DNA of 64,000 nt from CAZHEV01 sp964531335 [NCBI: uncultured bacterium] (GTDB lineage: Bacteria; Eisenbacteria; RBG-16-71-46; CAZHEV01): contig CAZHEV010000007.1 of NCBI GenBank assembly GCA_964531335.1, forward strand, positions 124,001-188,000, written 5' to 3'. The translations under genes and the position numbers were made by a program. The notes below the pieces were generated by a model. The model was given only the letters and a program-made list of their open reading frames with translations, was not told where the DNA came from and made no database searches. Position 1 is the first letter of the stretch, and the number at the start of each line of letters is the position of its first letter. Positions 43,898 to 53,053 of this stretch are shown here, in pieces.

Positions 43898-44368
43898 ATG
43901 GCCGATACACACGGCACTCTTACAATAGTGGAGAAGACGGTATTCCTCATGGAGTTCGGGCTCTTCAAGAACATGGAGACCGAAGAGGTGGCTGGAATCG
44001 CTTCCTTTGCGAGGGAGCGGCATCTCGAGGACGGCGAGTTTATTTTCCGGGAGGGAGAGCCCGCGGAAGCGGCGTTCCTGGTCGTGGACGGCGGCGTGCG
44101 GATATCCAGGAATGGGCGGACCCTCCGAGAGATAAAGGAAAAGAAAGGGTTCGGGTTGCTCGAAGTAGTCGCGCCCGGACACACGTACTCGGTCTCGGCC
44201 GCGGCGGTCGGAAAAACTCATGTGCTGACGTTCTCGCGCGAGGACGTGCTCTACGGGGTCGGAGAATATCCGAGGTTCGCCATAGGACTGATTCGAGCGA
44301 TGGCGGACGCTCTGATAAGGCACACGGACTTGAGGGAAAGAGTGGGGGATCGGGAGGAGGAGGAGTGA
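43898..44368 (+). CDS. Cyclic-nucleotide-binding-domain-like protein, degenerate cassette
   Basis: The 156-residue protein is one cNMP-binding-like domain: LFKNMETEEVAGIASFARER, then EDGEFIFREGEPAEAAFLVVDGGVRI, then GFGLLEVVAPGHTYSVSAAA. In true cAMP/cGMP binders the last segment carries an invariant Arg for the cyclic phosphate (FGELAL...RxA). Here the equivalent positions are HTYS, so binding of cyclic nucleotides is doubtful. The start at 43898 is 23 bp after the NTT-HEAT stop. The stop overlaps the GTG of the barrel gene (GTGA). It probably acts with the membrane protein as a regulator. Confidence 0.75.
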   Translation: MADTHGTLTIVEKTVFLMEFGLFKNMETEEVAGIASFARERHLEDGEFIFREGEPAEAAFLVVDGGVRISRNGRTLREIKEKKGFGLLEVVAPGHTYSVSAAAVGKTHVLTFSREDVLYGVGEYPRFAIGLIRAMADALIRHTDLRERVGDREEEE

Positions 44369-45618
44369 GGCTCGGGCTCGGGGTCGCCGTGGGGCTGCTC
44401 GTTTTCCTGGCGTGCTCGGCCATCGCTCGGACCGAGGAGGATGCCCCCCACAAGGCGGGCGATTCCGACCTTACCCTGAGGAGCGATCTTCTCAGAGGCC
44501 GACGGACAGCGAAGCTGGACAGCCTGGTGCCTCCCAGCAAGGGGGTTCCGGAGAAGGTCGTCTACTACATCGAGACAGGGGAGGTCGTGGAGAAGCTGCG
44601 CCACGGGTTCCACGGCTTCTTCTTGAAGCTCGGCGGTCTTAGCAGCAACGCCAGATATGGCTTCGGAGTCCGCTACCAGAGGCGCGTCCTGGACCAGGAC
44701 CTCTCGGTCAACTGGTCGGCGTCCTACTCTTTCAACAAGTACCGCCGGCTTGAAGCCGGCCTGGAGGTTGAAAGACTCGGACCGGTGCCCCTGGGGCTCA
44801 GCCTCTACAACCGCTACAGAAACTTCCCGGAGGAGGAGTACTTCGGCCTTGGCCCGGCCAGCAGCCTTTCAAACGAGTGTGACTTCAGGCTCGAGGACTA
44901 TGAGGCCACAGTGAAGCTCGCCGCCCGGCTTGCGAAGGGACTGACCATCGGCGGCGGAGTTGGCTACACGAGTAGCTGGACGGAGGAGGGGACCGACGAG
45001 GAGGCGGGGCTCGTTCAGGAGACATTCCCCGCCGGCGACTTGGCGGGATTCCTTCAATCGATTGAGCACCAGGTCACGGGTGTTTTCGCCCGACTCGACT
45101 ACAGAGACTCCCCGGGGAACCCCCGGTCCGGAGCCTACCTGGTCGGGGAGCGGCGGTTCTACGAAGACCTGGAGGCCGGCGCTTATGATTTTGAGAGCTC
45201 TCGGGCCGAGTTCCAAGGTTATCTTCCGTTTTTCCACAAGCACCGCGTGATAGTCCTGCGCGCCCTGGTGGAGAGCGTGAGAGGGCGGGACGGGGGCGCC
45301 GCTCCCTTCCACTACCTGCCCTACGCGGGGGGCAGCGAAACGATACGCGGATTCGAGGAGTACAGGTTCCGCGACAGGAAGCTGATCCTGGCGAATTTAG
45401 AGTACCGCTTCGAGGCGTTCATCGGGCTCGACATCGCGCTGTTCGGGGACTTCGGACAGGTGGCCGGGCGGTGGGAGCGGTTCAAGAGCTCCGACTTCAG
45501 GTCCTCATACGGCGCGGGGCTGCGCTTCAATACGTCTGAGAGCGTGTTTCTTCGGTTCGACGTGGGCCACGGGGCCGAGGGGACGAAGTTTCATCTAAAG
45601 TTCGAAAACGTGTTTTGA
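44365..45618 (+). CDS. Omp85/BamA-type outer-membrane barrel without POTRA domains
   Basis: The start is GTG 44365 in a GTGA overlap, with GGAGGAGGA directly upstream. The 417-residue product has a signal peptide (VAVGLLVFLACSAIA) and a short linker. It then has a beta-barrel domain with alternating strands (FGVRYQRRVLD, NWSASYSFNKY) and the diagnostic Omp85 lid motif GGSETIRGF near residues 322-330, followed by ILANLEYRF. It ends in aromatic Phe (FENVF), the outer-membrane signal. It lacks the N-terminal POTRA repeats of BamA/TamA, so it is unlikely to act as a full insertase. Similar patatin- or phosphoesterase-linked 'surface antigen D15' barrels exist. Confidence 0.83.
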   Translation: MRLGLGVAVGLLVFLACSAIARTEEDAPHKAGDSDLTLRSDLLRGRRTAKLDSLVPPSKGVPEKVVYYIETGEVVEKLRHGFHGFFLKLGGLSSNARYGFGVRYQRRVLDQDLSVNWSASYSFNKYRRLEAGLEVERLGPVPLGLSLYNRYRNFPEEEYFGLGPASSLSNECDFRLEDYEATVKLAARLAKGLTIGGGVGYTSSWTEEGTDEEAGLVQETFPAGDLAGFLQSIEHQVTGVFARLDYRDSPGNPRSGAYLVGERRFYEDLEAGAYDFESSRAEFQGYLPFFHKHRVIVLRALVESVRGRDGGAAPFHYLPYAGGSETIRGFEEYRFRDRKLILANLEYRFEAFIGLDIALFGDFGQVAGRWERFKSSDFRSSYGAGLRFNTSESVFLRFDVGHGAEGTKFHLKFENVF

Positions 45619-45647
45619 TATCCGTTTTGGAGAGGGAGATAGGTGCC

Positions 45648-47345
45648 TTGATCGGTGGGCTCAAGATGGCGATTCTAGCCTGCGCGCTCCTTCAGGCCGG
45701 GGCCGCCGTTTCATATACAGGACATTGCTGCGCCGAGGATCGGCCGCTGGAGCAATGGCCGCACTTCCACCCGGACGACCCCATACTCGCCGACCCGGAC
45801 AGAATGCCCGTGCCTGTGCCCGAGTACCGGGTCACGAGCCAGTACTATGACTTCATCGAGAACACCTTCTTCAAGGTGGGCCTCGACAAGAACCCGGGGG
45901 CCCTGAACGTCAACACCCTTGGAGAAGTGCCCAACTCGAGCTGGTTCACGAATCGTCATGGAATGGAGCGCATGCCGCCGGCGGACTTGGTGAGGGGCGC
46001 CAAAAGCGGCGAGGGCCCCGACGTCGAGAGCTCCTGGACAATAGTGGAGGCCAAAGGGGAAGGGATAACCCCGGGCTTCACCGTTGTGGACTCGAGAGGG
46101 GACACCTATTTCGTGAAGACGGATCCGGTGGACCACCCCCACTTGGCCACGTCTGCGGAGGCAATCTGCACGCCCCTTTTTCACGCGATCGGCTATAACG
46201 TCCCCGAGAACTATCTAGTCGACGTCCAGGTGAGCAATTTGAGGATAGGGGACGAGGCCACTATGAAGGCGAAAGGCGACCGGGAGCGGGGCATGACGCA
46301 AGAGGACCTGCGCGCCGTGTTGAGCAAGGCGCCCGTGCGCCCGGACGGAACTCTCCGGGTGATAGCGAGCAAGGCAATCCCCGGGAAGGGCCTTTTCGAC
46401 CACTTCCGCTATTACGGAACCAGGCCGGACGACGCGAACGACATCACGCCGCACCAGCTTCGAAGGGAGCTTCGCGGACTGAGGATTTTCGCCGCGTGGC
46501 TGAACCATGACGACGCGAGGTCGATAAACACCCTTGACGTCTACGTGAAGGAGAGCTATGTGAGGCACTACCTGCTCGACTTCGGGTCGTGCCTCGGCTC
46601 GGGAAGCGTGAAGCCTCAGACCCGGAGAGCCGGTCACGAGTATATGTGGGACCCTGTGCCGACCCTGAAGACCGTGGCCGGCCTCGGGCTGTGGGTTCGG
46701 CCTTACCTGAAAATCGAATTCCCCCGCTATCCGGGCGTCGGAAGGTTCGAATCGGAGGCCTTCAAGCCGGAGCGCTGGAAGCCCGAGTATCCGAACCCGG
46801 CCTTTGTGTTGATGGACGAGAACGACGCGTTCTGGGCCGCTGGGATAGTGATGCGTTTCACGGACGAGGAGATTCGAGCGGTGGTCGAAAGAGGTGGCCT
46901 GGGCGATCTTGAATCCACCAAGTACATGATAGCCACGCTTATAGAGCGGAGGGACAAGATAGGGCGGCACTACCTGAACCAGGTCAATCCGCTGGGCGAT
47001 TTCAACGTAGATGAGAGCGCGTTGACCTTCAACAACCTCTCGGTCGAGCACGGATTCGGGGAGAGTCCGCGGGGCTATGAGGTCACCTGGCGTTCCTACG
47101 ATAACCGGGAGCGGGAGCCGAAGGAAGTCATAGGCAGCCGTGAGGTAATAGCGACGGCGATTGTGCCGGGCGGGCCCGCCTGCCGGGTGGCGGCCGCCTT
47201 TCCCCGGGCGGTATCTGGAAGGGAAGAATTCATCTTCGCGGAGATCGTTCCAACGCCCGATGCCCCGGATAAGTGGCGCGAGCCGGTGCGGGTCTTCCTG
47301 AAGAACCTAAAACCGGGCTGGGAGATTGTGGGCATCCGCAGATAG
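45648..47345 (+). CDS. Exported protein with kinase-like motifs, function unknown
   Basis: The 565-residue product (TTG 45648, GGGAG nine bases upstream; ATG 45666 and TTG 45615 are alternatives) has a hydrophobic export segment (MAILACALLQAGAAVSY). It then shows an ordered set of protein-kinase-fold-like motifs. These are TYFVKTDP (Lys near 157), TSAEAICTPLFHAIGY (Glu near 171), a strand VIASKAIPGKG, AAWLNHDDARSINTLD (Asp near 288, Asn near 294) and YLLDFGSCLG (DFG at 311-313). HipA, FAM20 and PI4K-like kinases have comparable Lys, Glu, N-x-D and D-x-G positions. This is pattern reading only. It follows the barrel gene by 29 bp. Confidence 0.65.
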   Translation: MIGGLKMAILACALLQAGAAVSYTGHCCAEDRPLEQWPHFHPDDPILADPDRMPVPVPEYRVTSQYYDFIENTFFKVGLDKNPGALNVNTLGEVPNSSWFTNRHGMERMPPADLVRGAKSGEGPDVESSWTIVEAKGEGITPGFTVVDSRGDTYFVKTDPVDHPHLATSAEAICTPLFHAIGYNVPENYLVDVQVSNLRIGDEATMKAKGDRERGMTQEDLRAVLSKAPVRPDGTLRVIASKAIPGKGLFDHFRYYGTRPDDANDITPHQLRRELRGLRIFAAWLNHDDARSINTLDVYVKESYVRHYLLDFGSCLGSGSVKPQTRRAGHEYMWDPVPTLKTVAGLGLWVRPYLKIEFPRYPGVGRFESEAFKPERWKPEYPNPAFVLMDENDAFWAAGIVMRFTDEEIRAVVERGGLGDLESTKYMIATLIERRDKIGRHYLNQVNPLGDFNVDESALTFNNLSVEHGFGESPRGYEVTWRSYDNREREPKEVIGSREVIATAIVPGGPACRVAAAFPRAVSGREEFIFAEIVPTPDAPDKWREPVRVFLKNLKPGWEIVGIRR

Positions 47346-47361
47346 GCGGGGAGGGAAACGA

Positions 47362-50300
47362 TTACTCTCCGCGGCGGCGCGCGAGACTCTGCTTGATCTC
47401 CTCGAAGCCCGCGTAAAGCGACGGTATTATCACCAGCGTGAAGAGCGCGCTGACCAGTACTCCTCCTATTGTCACCATAGCTATGGCAAGACGCAGCTCG
47501 TAACCCTGGCCGGTGCCCAGGGCCTGGGGAATCATGCCTACTGCTATGGCCAGGTTGGTCATGACTACGGCGCGAAGCCGGGCGGGGCAGCCCTCGAGAA
47601 TGGCCTCGTGCAGGGGAGTCCCGCGACGCCTGATCTGCGCCACGTAGTCCAGCAGCAGGATGGCGTTGTTGACGACTATTCCTATCAGCATCACCATTGC
47701 CATCAGACTGAAGATATTGACGGTCTGACCTCCGAAGAAAAGCCCCATCGAGGCGCCGACCAGTCCCAGGGGGAGCGTCACCATGACGGTGAAAGGTAGG
47801 AAGAACGACTCCAAGATCATCGCCAGGACCACGTAGGTCAGGATCGTGGCCAAGCCCATCGCCTGGAAAAGCGAGGCGAACGATTCCTCCTGGAACTCGT
47901 ACATGCCTCCATATATTATCCTGTAGCCCGGAGGCACGTCCAACTCGTCGAAGAGAGGCCGTGTCTTGCGAACGACATCGGTTATTGTTCCTTCCGCAAG
48001 GTTGGCGGTTATGGTGATCCGCTTCTGTTTGTCGCGGTGATGGATCTCCGCCGCGCCCCGCGTCTCCTCGATGTCTCCGAGCTGAACTATGGGAACAAGA
48101 GTCTGCCCGGAGGGAAAACGAAGCCGGCTCAGCTTCCGGGGGTCGTTCCTGGTCTCGTCGTCGAATTGGACCCTGATCTTGTACTCTTCGCCCGCCTCCC
48201 GAAAATTGGATCTATCGTCCCCTTCATAGGAGTTCCGCAGCAGGCTTGCGATCATCCCGGTTGTCATGCCGCGACGCGCGATCTCCTCGCGGTCCGGATA
48301 GAAGACGAGCTCAGGACCTCCGGGCTTCCAGCTCGTGTCCAGGTCCACCAGGGCCTCGACTCCGGAGAGTATTCGCAGGACCTCGCGGCTGAGCCGCTCC
48401 ACCACCTCGGAGTCGTCTCCCAGGACCTCGACCTGCACGTCGGCGTCTCCGCCCTCCTCGCTGCTCGCCGCCGAGACCGTGATATCGGCCTCGGGTATCC
48501 CCGCGAGCATCGGGCGAAGCTTGTTGGTCAGATCGCCGACGCGGAGATCCCGCTCGGAGATGTCCACCAGCTTAGCCCTGACAGTCGCCTCGTTGATTCC
48601 GCGGAAAGTCCCGCCGACGGAGCTGATCACTGACTCGACCTCCGGAACGGAGGCGATTATCTTCTCGGCCTCCTCGACGGTCCGCTCCGTCATCCTCAAC
48701 GACGATCCCACCGGCAGCTCCAAGCTGACGGATACGTATCCCTCGTCCATTTCCGGCATAAACTCTCCGCCGGATATCCTCAACAGCACGAAACTGAAAA
48801 GAAGGAAGGCCAGTGCTCCTACAACCAGGACGGCGCGGTGACGGTTCCTCGCCAGGCTCCACGAAAGGAGGCCGCGATAGGAGCCGGCCATGTTGCGCAT
48901 GAACCTCTCCATGAAGTGCGGTCGGCGGGCGCGGCTCGAGACGGTGGACGGGGGCGTCGCGGAGCCCGAAGCGCCGGGCTCCTTCTTGAGGAAGACAGCG
49001 GACAGCATCGGCGTGAGAGTGAAAGATATGAACAGCGAAAAGGCGGTGGCGAAGACAACGGTCATACCGAACTGGAGGAAGAAGCGCCCTATTATGCCCT
49101 CCATGAACGCGATGGGGACGAATACCACCACGTTTGTCATCACCGACGCCACGACGGCCAGGGCCACCTCCCTCGTCCCCTCCTGGGCGGCCACGCCCGG
49201 CTCCTTCCGCATCTGGAGGTGCCGGAGTATGTTTTCCAAAACAATAATCGAATTGGTGACGAGAATCCCCACGGACACGCCGAGTGCCAGGAGGGAGAGC
49301 AGATTCAGCGTGAATCCGGCGAACTGCATGAGGAGAAAAGTGGAGATGACGGCCGAGGGCATGACGACCGCGGCGATCACCGTGCCTCTGAAGTTGCGCA
49401 AGAACAGGAAGAGCAAGGCCGCCGTTAGGAGGATCCCTATCATTATGTTGGAGGTCACGTCTTTTACGGCCTCCCGGATGAACCGGGAGTCATCGGAGGC
49501 GTAATCGATGTGGAAACCCGGCGGCAGCTCCCGCGTGAGCGCCTCGACGGCCTGGTAGATGCCGTCCGCCGTATCGATGGTGTTGGCGCCGGACCTCTTT
49601 ATGACGTCGACTTGCACCGCGGGCTCGCCGTTGAAGCGGGCAAGAGAGCGGGGCTCCTCGAAGGTGTCTATTACGCGCGCTATCTCGTTGAGATATACGT
49701 ATCCCCCTTCGGGCAGAGACACTCTCACCAGGCCTATCTGTTCGACCGTAGCGAACTCGCCGAGGGTGCGGACCATGTACTCCCGTTGCCTCGCTATTAT
49801 GCGTCCTTCGGGGATATTGACGTTCTCCGCCGCAACCAGCGCGCTCAGGTCCGCGATGGACAGGCCGAAGTACTCGAGCTTGTCTCGATCGACGGCGACC
49901 TGTATCTCCCGCTCCTGGCCGCCTATGATCTCTATTGTGGCGACTCCCGGGACCTGTGCGAGACGGTCCCTGATGGTCTGATCCGCGAAACGGTATGCGT
50001 CGTTCACGCCCAGCTCGCTGGAAACGGCGAGCGATATAATGGGGAAGGACCCGATCTCGAATTTCTCAACGACGGGCTTCTCCACGGCGTCGGGCAGGTC
50101 GTTGAGTATGGCGTCCACCCTCGAGCGAACGTCGTTGGCCGCCTCGTCCGGGCCGGCCTCGAGGTCGAATCTTATTATTACAAACGAAACGGATTCCTGC
50201 GAAATTGACTCGATCAAGTCCACGTTAGCGATGGTGCTGACGACGTCCTCGATTCGATCGGTGACCTGAGTTTCTATCTCCTCCGGTCCGGCGCCGGGAT

Positions 50301-50451
50301 AGACAGTGGTCACGGTGACGTATGGGAAATCGATATCGGGAAAGAGGTCGACGGAGAGCCCGAGATAGGCGTAGCCTCCGAGGATGACTATCGCGAACAC
50401 CATCATCGTGGTGAGGACGGGGCGCCGCACTGACATGGAAAGCAGGCTCAT
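47362..50451 (-). CDS. RND-family efflux pump subunit (AcrB/HAE1-like) with altered proton relay
   Basis: The 1029-residue protein has the RND layout of two repeats, each one helix, a large periplasmic domain and five more helices. Landmarks include VRRPVLTTMMVFAIVILGG at the N-terminus, VTTVYPGAGPEEIETQVT, the docking region IEIIGGQEREIQV, and MPEMDEGYVSVSLELP in repeat 2. In helix 4 the normal VDDA/VDNA is replaced: GVSVGILVTNSIIVLENI near residue 396. In helix 10 the usual Lys-Asn-Ala reads VVNNAILLLDY near 925. The essential AcrB Asp407/Asp408/Lys940 are therefore not conserved. Its ATG overlaps the stop of the adaptor gene (ATGA). Confidence 0.88.
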   Translation of the reverse strand: MSLLSMSVRRPVLTTMMVFAIVILGGYAYLGLSVDLFPDIDFPYVTVTTVYPGAGPEEIETQVTDRIEDVVSTIANVDLIESISQESVSFVIIRFDLEAGPDEAANDVRSRVDAILNDLPDAVEKPVVEKFEIGSFPIISLAVSSELGVNDAYRFADQTIRDRLAQVPGVATIEIIGGQEREIQVAVDRDKLEYFGLSIADLSALVAAENVNIPEGRIIARQREYMVRTLGEFATVEQIGLVRVSLPEGGYVYLNEIARVIDTFEEPRSLARFNGEPAVQVDVIKRSGANTIDTADGIYQAVEALTRELPPGFHIDYASDDSRFIREAVKDVTSNIMIGILLTAALLFLFLRNFRGTVIAAVVMPSAVISTFLLMQFAGFTLNLLSLLALGVSVGILVTNSIIVLENILRHLQMRKEPGVAAQEGTREVALAVVASVMTNVVVFVPIAFMEGIIGRFFLQFGMTVVFATAFSLFISFTLTPMLSAVFLKKEPGASGSATPPSTVSSRARRPHFMERFMRNMAGSYRGLLSWSLARNRHRAVLVVGALAFLLFSFVLLRISGGEFMPEMDEGYVSVSLELPVGSSLRMTERTVEEAEKIIASVPEVESVISSVGGTFRGINEATVRAKLVDISERDLRVGDLTNKLRPMLAGIPEADITVSAASSEEGGDADVQVEVLGDDSEVVERLSREVLRILSGVEALVDLDTSWKPGGPELVFYPDREEIARRGMTTGMIASLLRNSYEGDDRSNFREAGEEYKIRVQFDDETRNDPRKLSRLRFPSGQTLVPIVQLGDIEETRGAAEIHHRDKQKRITITANLAEGTITDVVRKTRPLFDELDVPPGYRIIYGGMYEFQEESFASLFQAMGLATILTYVVLAMILESFFLPFTVMVTLPLGLVGASMGLFFGGQTVNIFSLMAMVMLIGIVVNNAILLLDYVAQIRRRGTPLHEAILEGCPARLRAVVMTNLAIAVGMIPQALGTGQGYELRLAIAMVTIGGVLVSALFTLVIIPSLYAGFEEIKQSLARRRGE

Positions 50452-51605
50452 TTCGATCGTTCCCCGCCCACCCCTGCCGCGAAGTACTGCGATGTCAAGT
50501 CATTGTGAGGCTTGGTCTTTAGCCCGTCCCTGAGCTTCCCCTGCCCCCATACCACCACCCGCTCTCCGGGATCGATCCCGCGCGTGATCGCAAGGAGGCC
50601 TTCCCAGGAGATGCCCGGCACGACGTCCCTGAGCTCCGCCGTCTCATCGCCCTGCGATCCGGTGATGACGTAAACCGCCTTTATCCCGTTTATCTCCACC
50701 AACGCTGTTTCGGGGACCACCGGGCATGAATCGCATGACGCGATCTTGATCTCCGGCTCTACCAGCGATCCCGGTTTGATGACGTGGCCGGGATTGCGGA
50801 CGACGAGCTCCACCCTAAAGAGGCGGGTTTCCGGATCGGCGCTCAGAGAGACCTTGGTGACGGTCCCATATAGCGGGCGCTCGCGGCCGGCTTCGCCCTC
50901 GCCCGTGCCCAAGCCCTTGCCGGGAAAGACGCGCACAGTCTGACCCGGTTCAAGCCCGGCTCGCTGCGTGGGGCTCACGTCCAGCGGAATCCTCGTCTCG
51001 TCCAGGGAGGCGACGGTCGCGAGGATCTGGCCGGCGTCGGCGTACTCTCCCTCTTCCACATAAACTGCGGTCACGATACCCGATATGGGTGAATCGAGCC
51101 TGACGGCACGCCGGGCCGTGTTGTATGCGGCTCTGGCGGCGTCGGCCTCGGCCCCGGCGTGATCGAGCTGTTGCTGGGAGATCGCGCCGGACTCGTACAG
51201 CGCCTCCATTCGCGCGCTGTCTCGCCTTGCGGTGGTGTACTGCGCCCGAGCCGTCTCCAGATTGACCATGATCCTGGTGGGGTCGTACTCGTCCAAGGAT
51301 ATGACCACCTTGCCGGCGGCTATCTCGTCGCCCACGTCCACATGCACTCGGCTGACACGTGTGCGGTAATCGGATACCAGCTCAACCTGTCCGAATCCTT
51401 CGGCCACGCCGGCGAATCTCATCCAGTGCGCAATGGGAGTAGCCTGGGCGAGGACGTAATCGACCGGTACTCCCTCGGCGCTCTGAACGGACTCGATGCT
51501 CTGGGTATCTTCCGTGCGAAGCCGGCGTGCGGCCGTGGCGGCGAATAGGAACACCACGACGGCTCCGACGGCGATCCACAAAACCACCTTGGTGCGTCTT
51601 CTCAT
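50448..51605 (-). CDS. RND periplasmic adaptor (membrane fusion protein)
   Basis: The 385-residue protein has an N-terminal anchor (VVLWIAVGAVVVFLFAATAA) and a barrel-sandwich domain entry (GFGQVELVSDYRTRVSRVHV, then VGDEIAAGKVVISLDE). An alpha-hairpin (TARAQYTTARRDSARMEALY), the second half of the lipoyl-like domain (LDSPISGIVTAVYVEEGEY) and a beta-barrel domain follow. It is the middle gene of the TolC-adaptor-pump order and overlaps the pump start. Family knowledge: it seals pump to outer-membrane channel. Confidence 0.88.
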   Translation of the reverse strand: MRRRTKVVLWIAVGAVVVFLFAATAARRLRTEDTQSIESVQSAEGVPVDYVLAQATPIAHWMRFAGVAEGFGQVELVSDYRTRVSRVHVDVGDEIAAGKVVISLDEYDPTRIMVNLETARAQYTTARRDSARMEALYESGAISQQQLDHAGAEADAARAAYNTARRAVRLDSPISGIVTAVYVEEGEYADAGQILATVASLDETRIPLDVSPTQRAGLEPGQTVRVFPGKGLGTGEGEAGRERPLYGTVTKVSLSADPETRLFRVELVVRNPGHVIKPGSLVEPEIKIASCDSCPVVPETALVEINGIKAVYVITGSQGDETAELRDVVPGISWEGLLAITRGIDPGERVVVWGQGKLRDGLKTKPHNDLTSQYFAAGVGGERSK

Positions 51606-51634
51606 CAGCTATTGCTCCTCATGGCTTTCCAATC

Positions 51635-53053
51635 CTATTCCGGGCCGGTTTCGCCGGCTCCCGCGATCCGCCCCAGCACCTGTTCCAGGTTGGCGACGGC
51701 GACGTCGTACTGAAAGAGCGTCCTCGCGTAGTTCACGCGGGCCTGCTCGAGGGCGGTTTCGGCGTCCGTCAGCTCCAACTGAGTCGACAGGCCGTTGCGG
51801 AAACGGGTCCGGGCGATAGAGTACGTCTCCTCGGCCAGATCGACCGTCGCGATCTGAGCCTCATACGCGAGCTCCAAGGCGCGGAGGTCCTTGACGGCCT
51901 TCACGGTCTCCAGCCTGATCGCCTTGCGCGTGAGATCGAGCTCATGCTCGGCCCTTCTCAGGTCCGCGGACGCTTGCTGTATCCTGGCCTTGGTCCTGAA
52001 CCCATCGAATATGGGCATTGTAAGCGCTATTCCCGCGGCGGAGGATATGGCCCGATGCCTTTCATCGAACACGTCAAGGGGAACGTCGTCCGCCTCGCCC
52101 TGGAGCAGCACTTGACCAAAAAGGCCCAGAATGGGAAATCTCTGCGCTTTCTCAATGGCCAGTAGCTTCCCCCTGCCTTCGAGATTCAGCTCGAGTGAGC
52201 GGACCTCCGGACGTTGTGAAAGAGCCTCCGCGACGGCCGTCTCCTCTTCCATCTCGAATGGAACGTAGGCGAGGGTATCGCTCAGAGCCGGATCGGGGGA
52301 ATCCTCGATCGCCAGAATGCGCTTGAGATCCTGCATGGCAAGCGACAGGTCGTTCTCGGCGGCTATCACCTCGGGCTCCCGGTTCTTCTTCTCGACGCGC
52401 GCCCTGAGGAAATCGAATCGCGAGACGGTTCCCTGCGAGAGCTTTCGCTCGACCTCCTCGAGCTGCGACTGGGCTTGGCGAAGAGACCGGCGCTTGATCT
52501 CGAGAACCTGGCTCGCCAAGAGGACGCGGTAGTAAGCCTGCTTGGCCGCGAAGGTGACCTCGCTTCTGGCGTCATCGACGGAAAGGGAGGCCATCCTCTT
52601 GTACACCCGCGCGAAATCTATCGCGTTTCCCACCCTGCCGAATGCGTAGAGTACCTGATCCAGGCGAATCTGTCCCAGGACTTCATAGTCGCTGCCTATC
52701 TCGACCTTGACGTCGGCGCCCGACTCCTCGGCGAGCTCCGAGGGAACGAAGAAGGCGGGGTTCTTGAAGTTATATTGAAAGCTTCCCCGTAGCTCTATGT
52801 TCGGGAGCGCCCCCGCGTAAGCCTCCTTCACCGCGGCGTCCGCCCGCCTACGGTCCTCGATGGAGATCAGCAGAAACTCGTTCCTGGAGAGGGCGAGGGC
52901 GACGGCGTCGTCGATGGAGAGCCCGTCGGCCGCGGGATGCCGCGCCTGCGTGTCACCGACGGCGCAAGGCGCGGCGAAGAGGGAAGCGGCCGCGGCGAGG
53001 GCCACTTGAAGAAAGGCGACGCGTAGCGCTTTCCGTCCGCTGGACAAGGCCAT
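51635..53053 (-). CDS. TolC-family outer-membrane efflux protein
   Basis: The 472-residue protein starts at 53053 with AGGAGG nine bases upstream and has a signal peptide (LRVAFLQVALAAAASLFAAP). Two OEP repeats follow, each with the typical DAVALALSRNEFLL or KERNLAL-like opening and long helices (RRSLRQAQSQLEEVERKLSQ; AEETYSIARTRFRNGLSTQ). The late LTDAETALEQARVNYARTLF is a standard TolC segment. It forms the outer-membrane tunnel for the pump encoded downstream, 30 bp before the adaptor gene. Confidence 0.9.
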   Translation of the reverse strand: MALSSGRKALRVAFLQVALAAAASLFAAPCAVGDTQARHPAADGLSIDDAVALALSRNEFLLISIEDRRRADAAVKEAYAGALPNIELRGSFQYNFKNPAFFVPSELAEESGADVKVEIGSDYEVLGQIRLDQVLYAFGRVGNAIDFARVYKRMASLSVDDARSEVTFAAKQAYYRVLLASQVLEIKRRSLRQAQSQLEEVERKLSQGTVSRFDFLRARVEKKNREPEVIAAENDLSLAMQDLKRILAIEDSPDPALSDTLAYVPFEMEEETAVAEALSQRPEVRSLELNLEGRGKLLAIEKAQRFPILGLFGQVLLQGEADDVPLDVFDERHRAISSAAGIALTMPIFDGFRTKARIQQASADLRRAEHELDLTRKAIRLETVKAVKDLRALELAYEAQIATVDLAEETYSIARTRFRNGLSTQLELTDAETALEQARVNYARTLFQYDVAVANLEQVLGRIAGAGETGPE

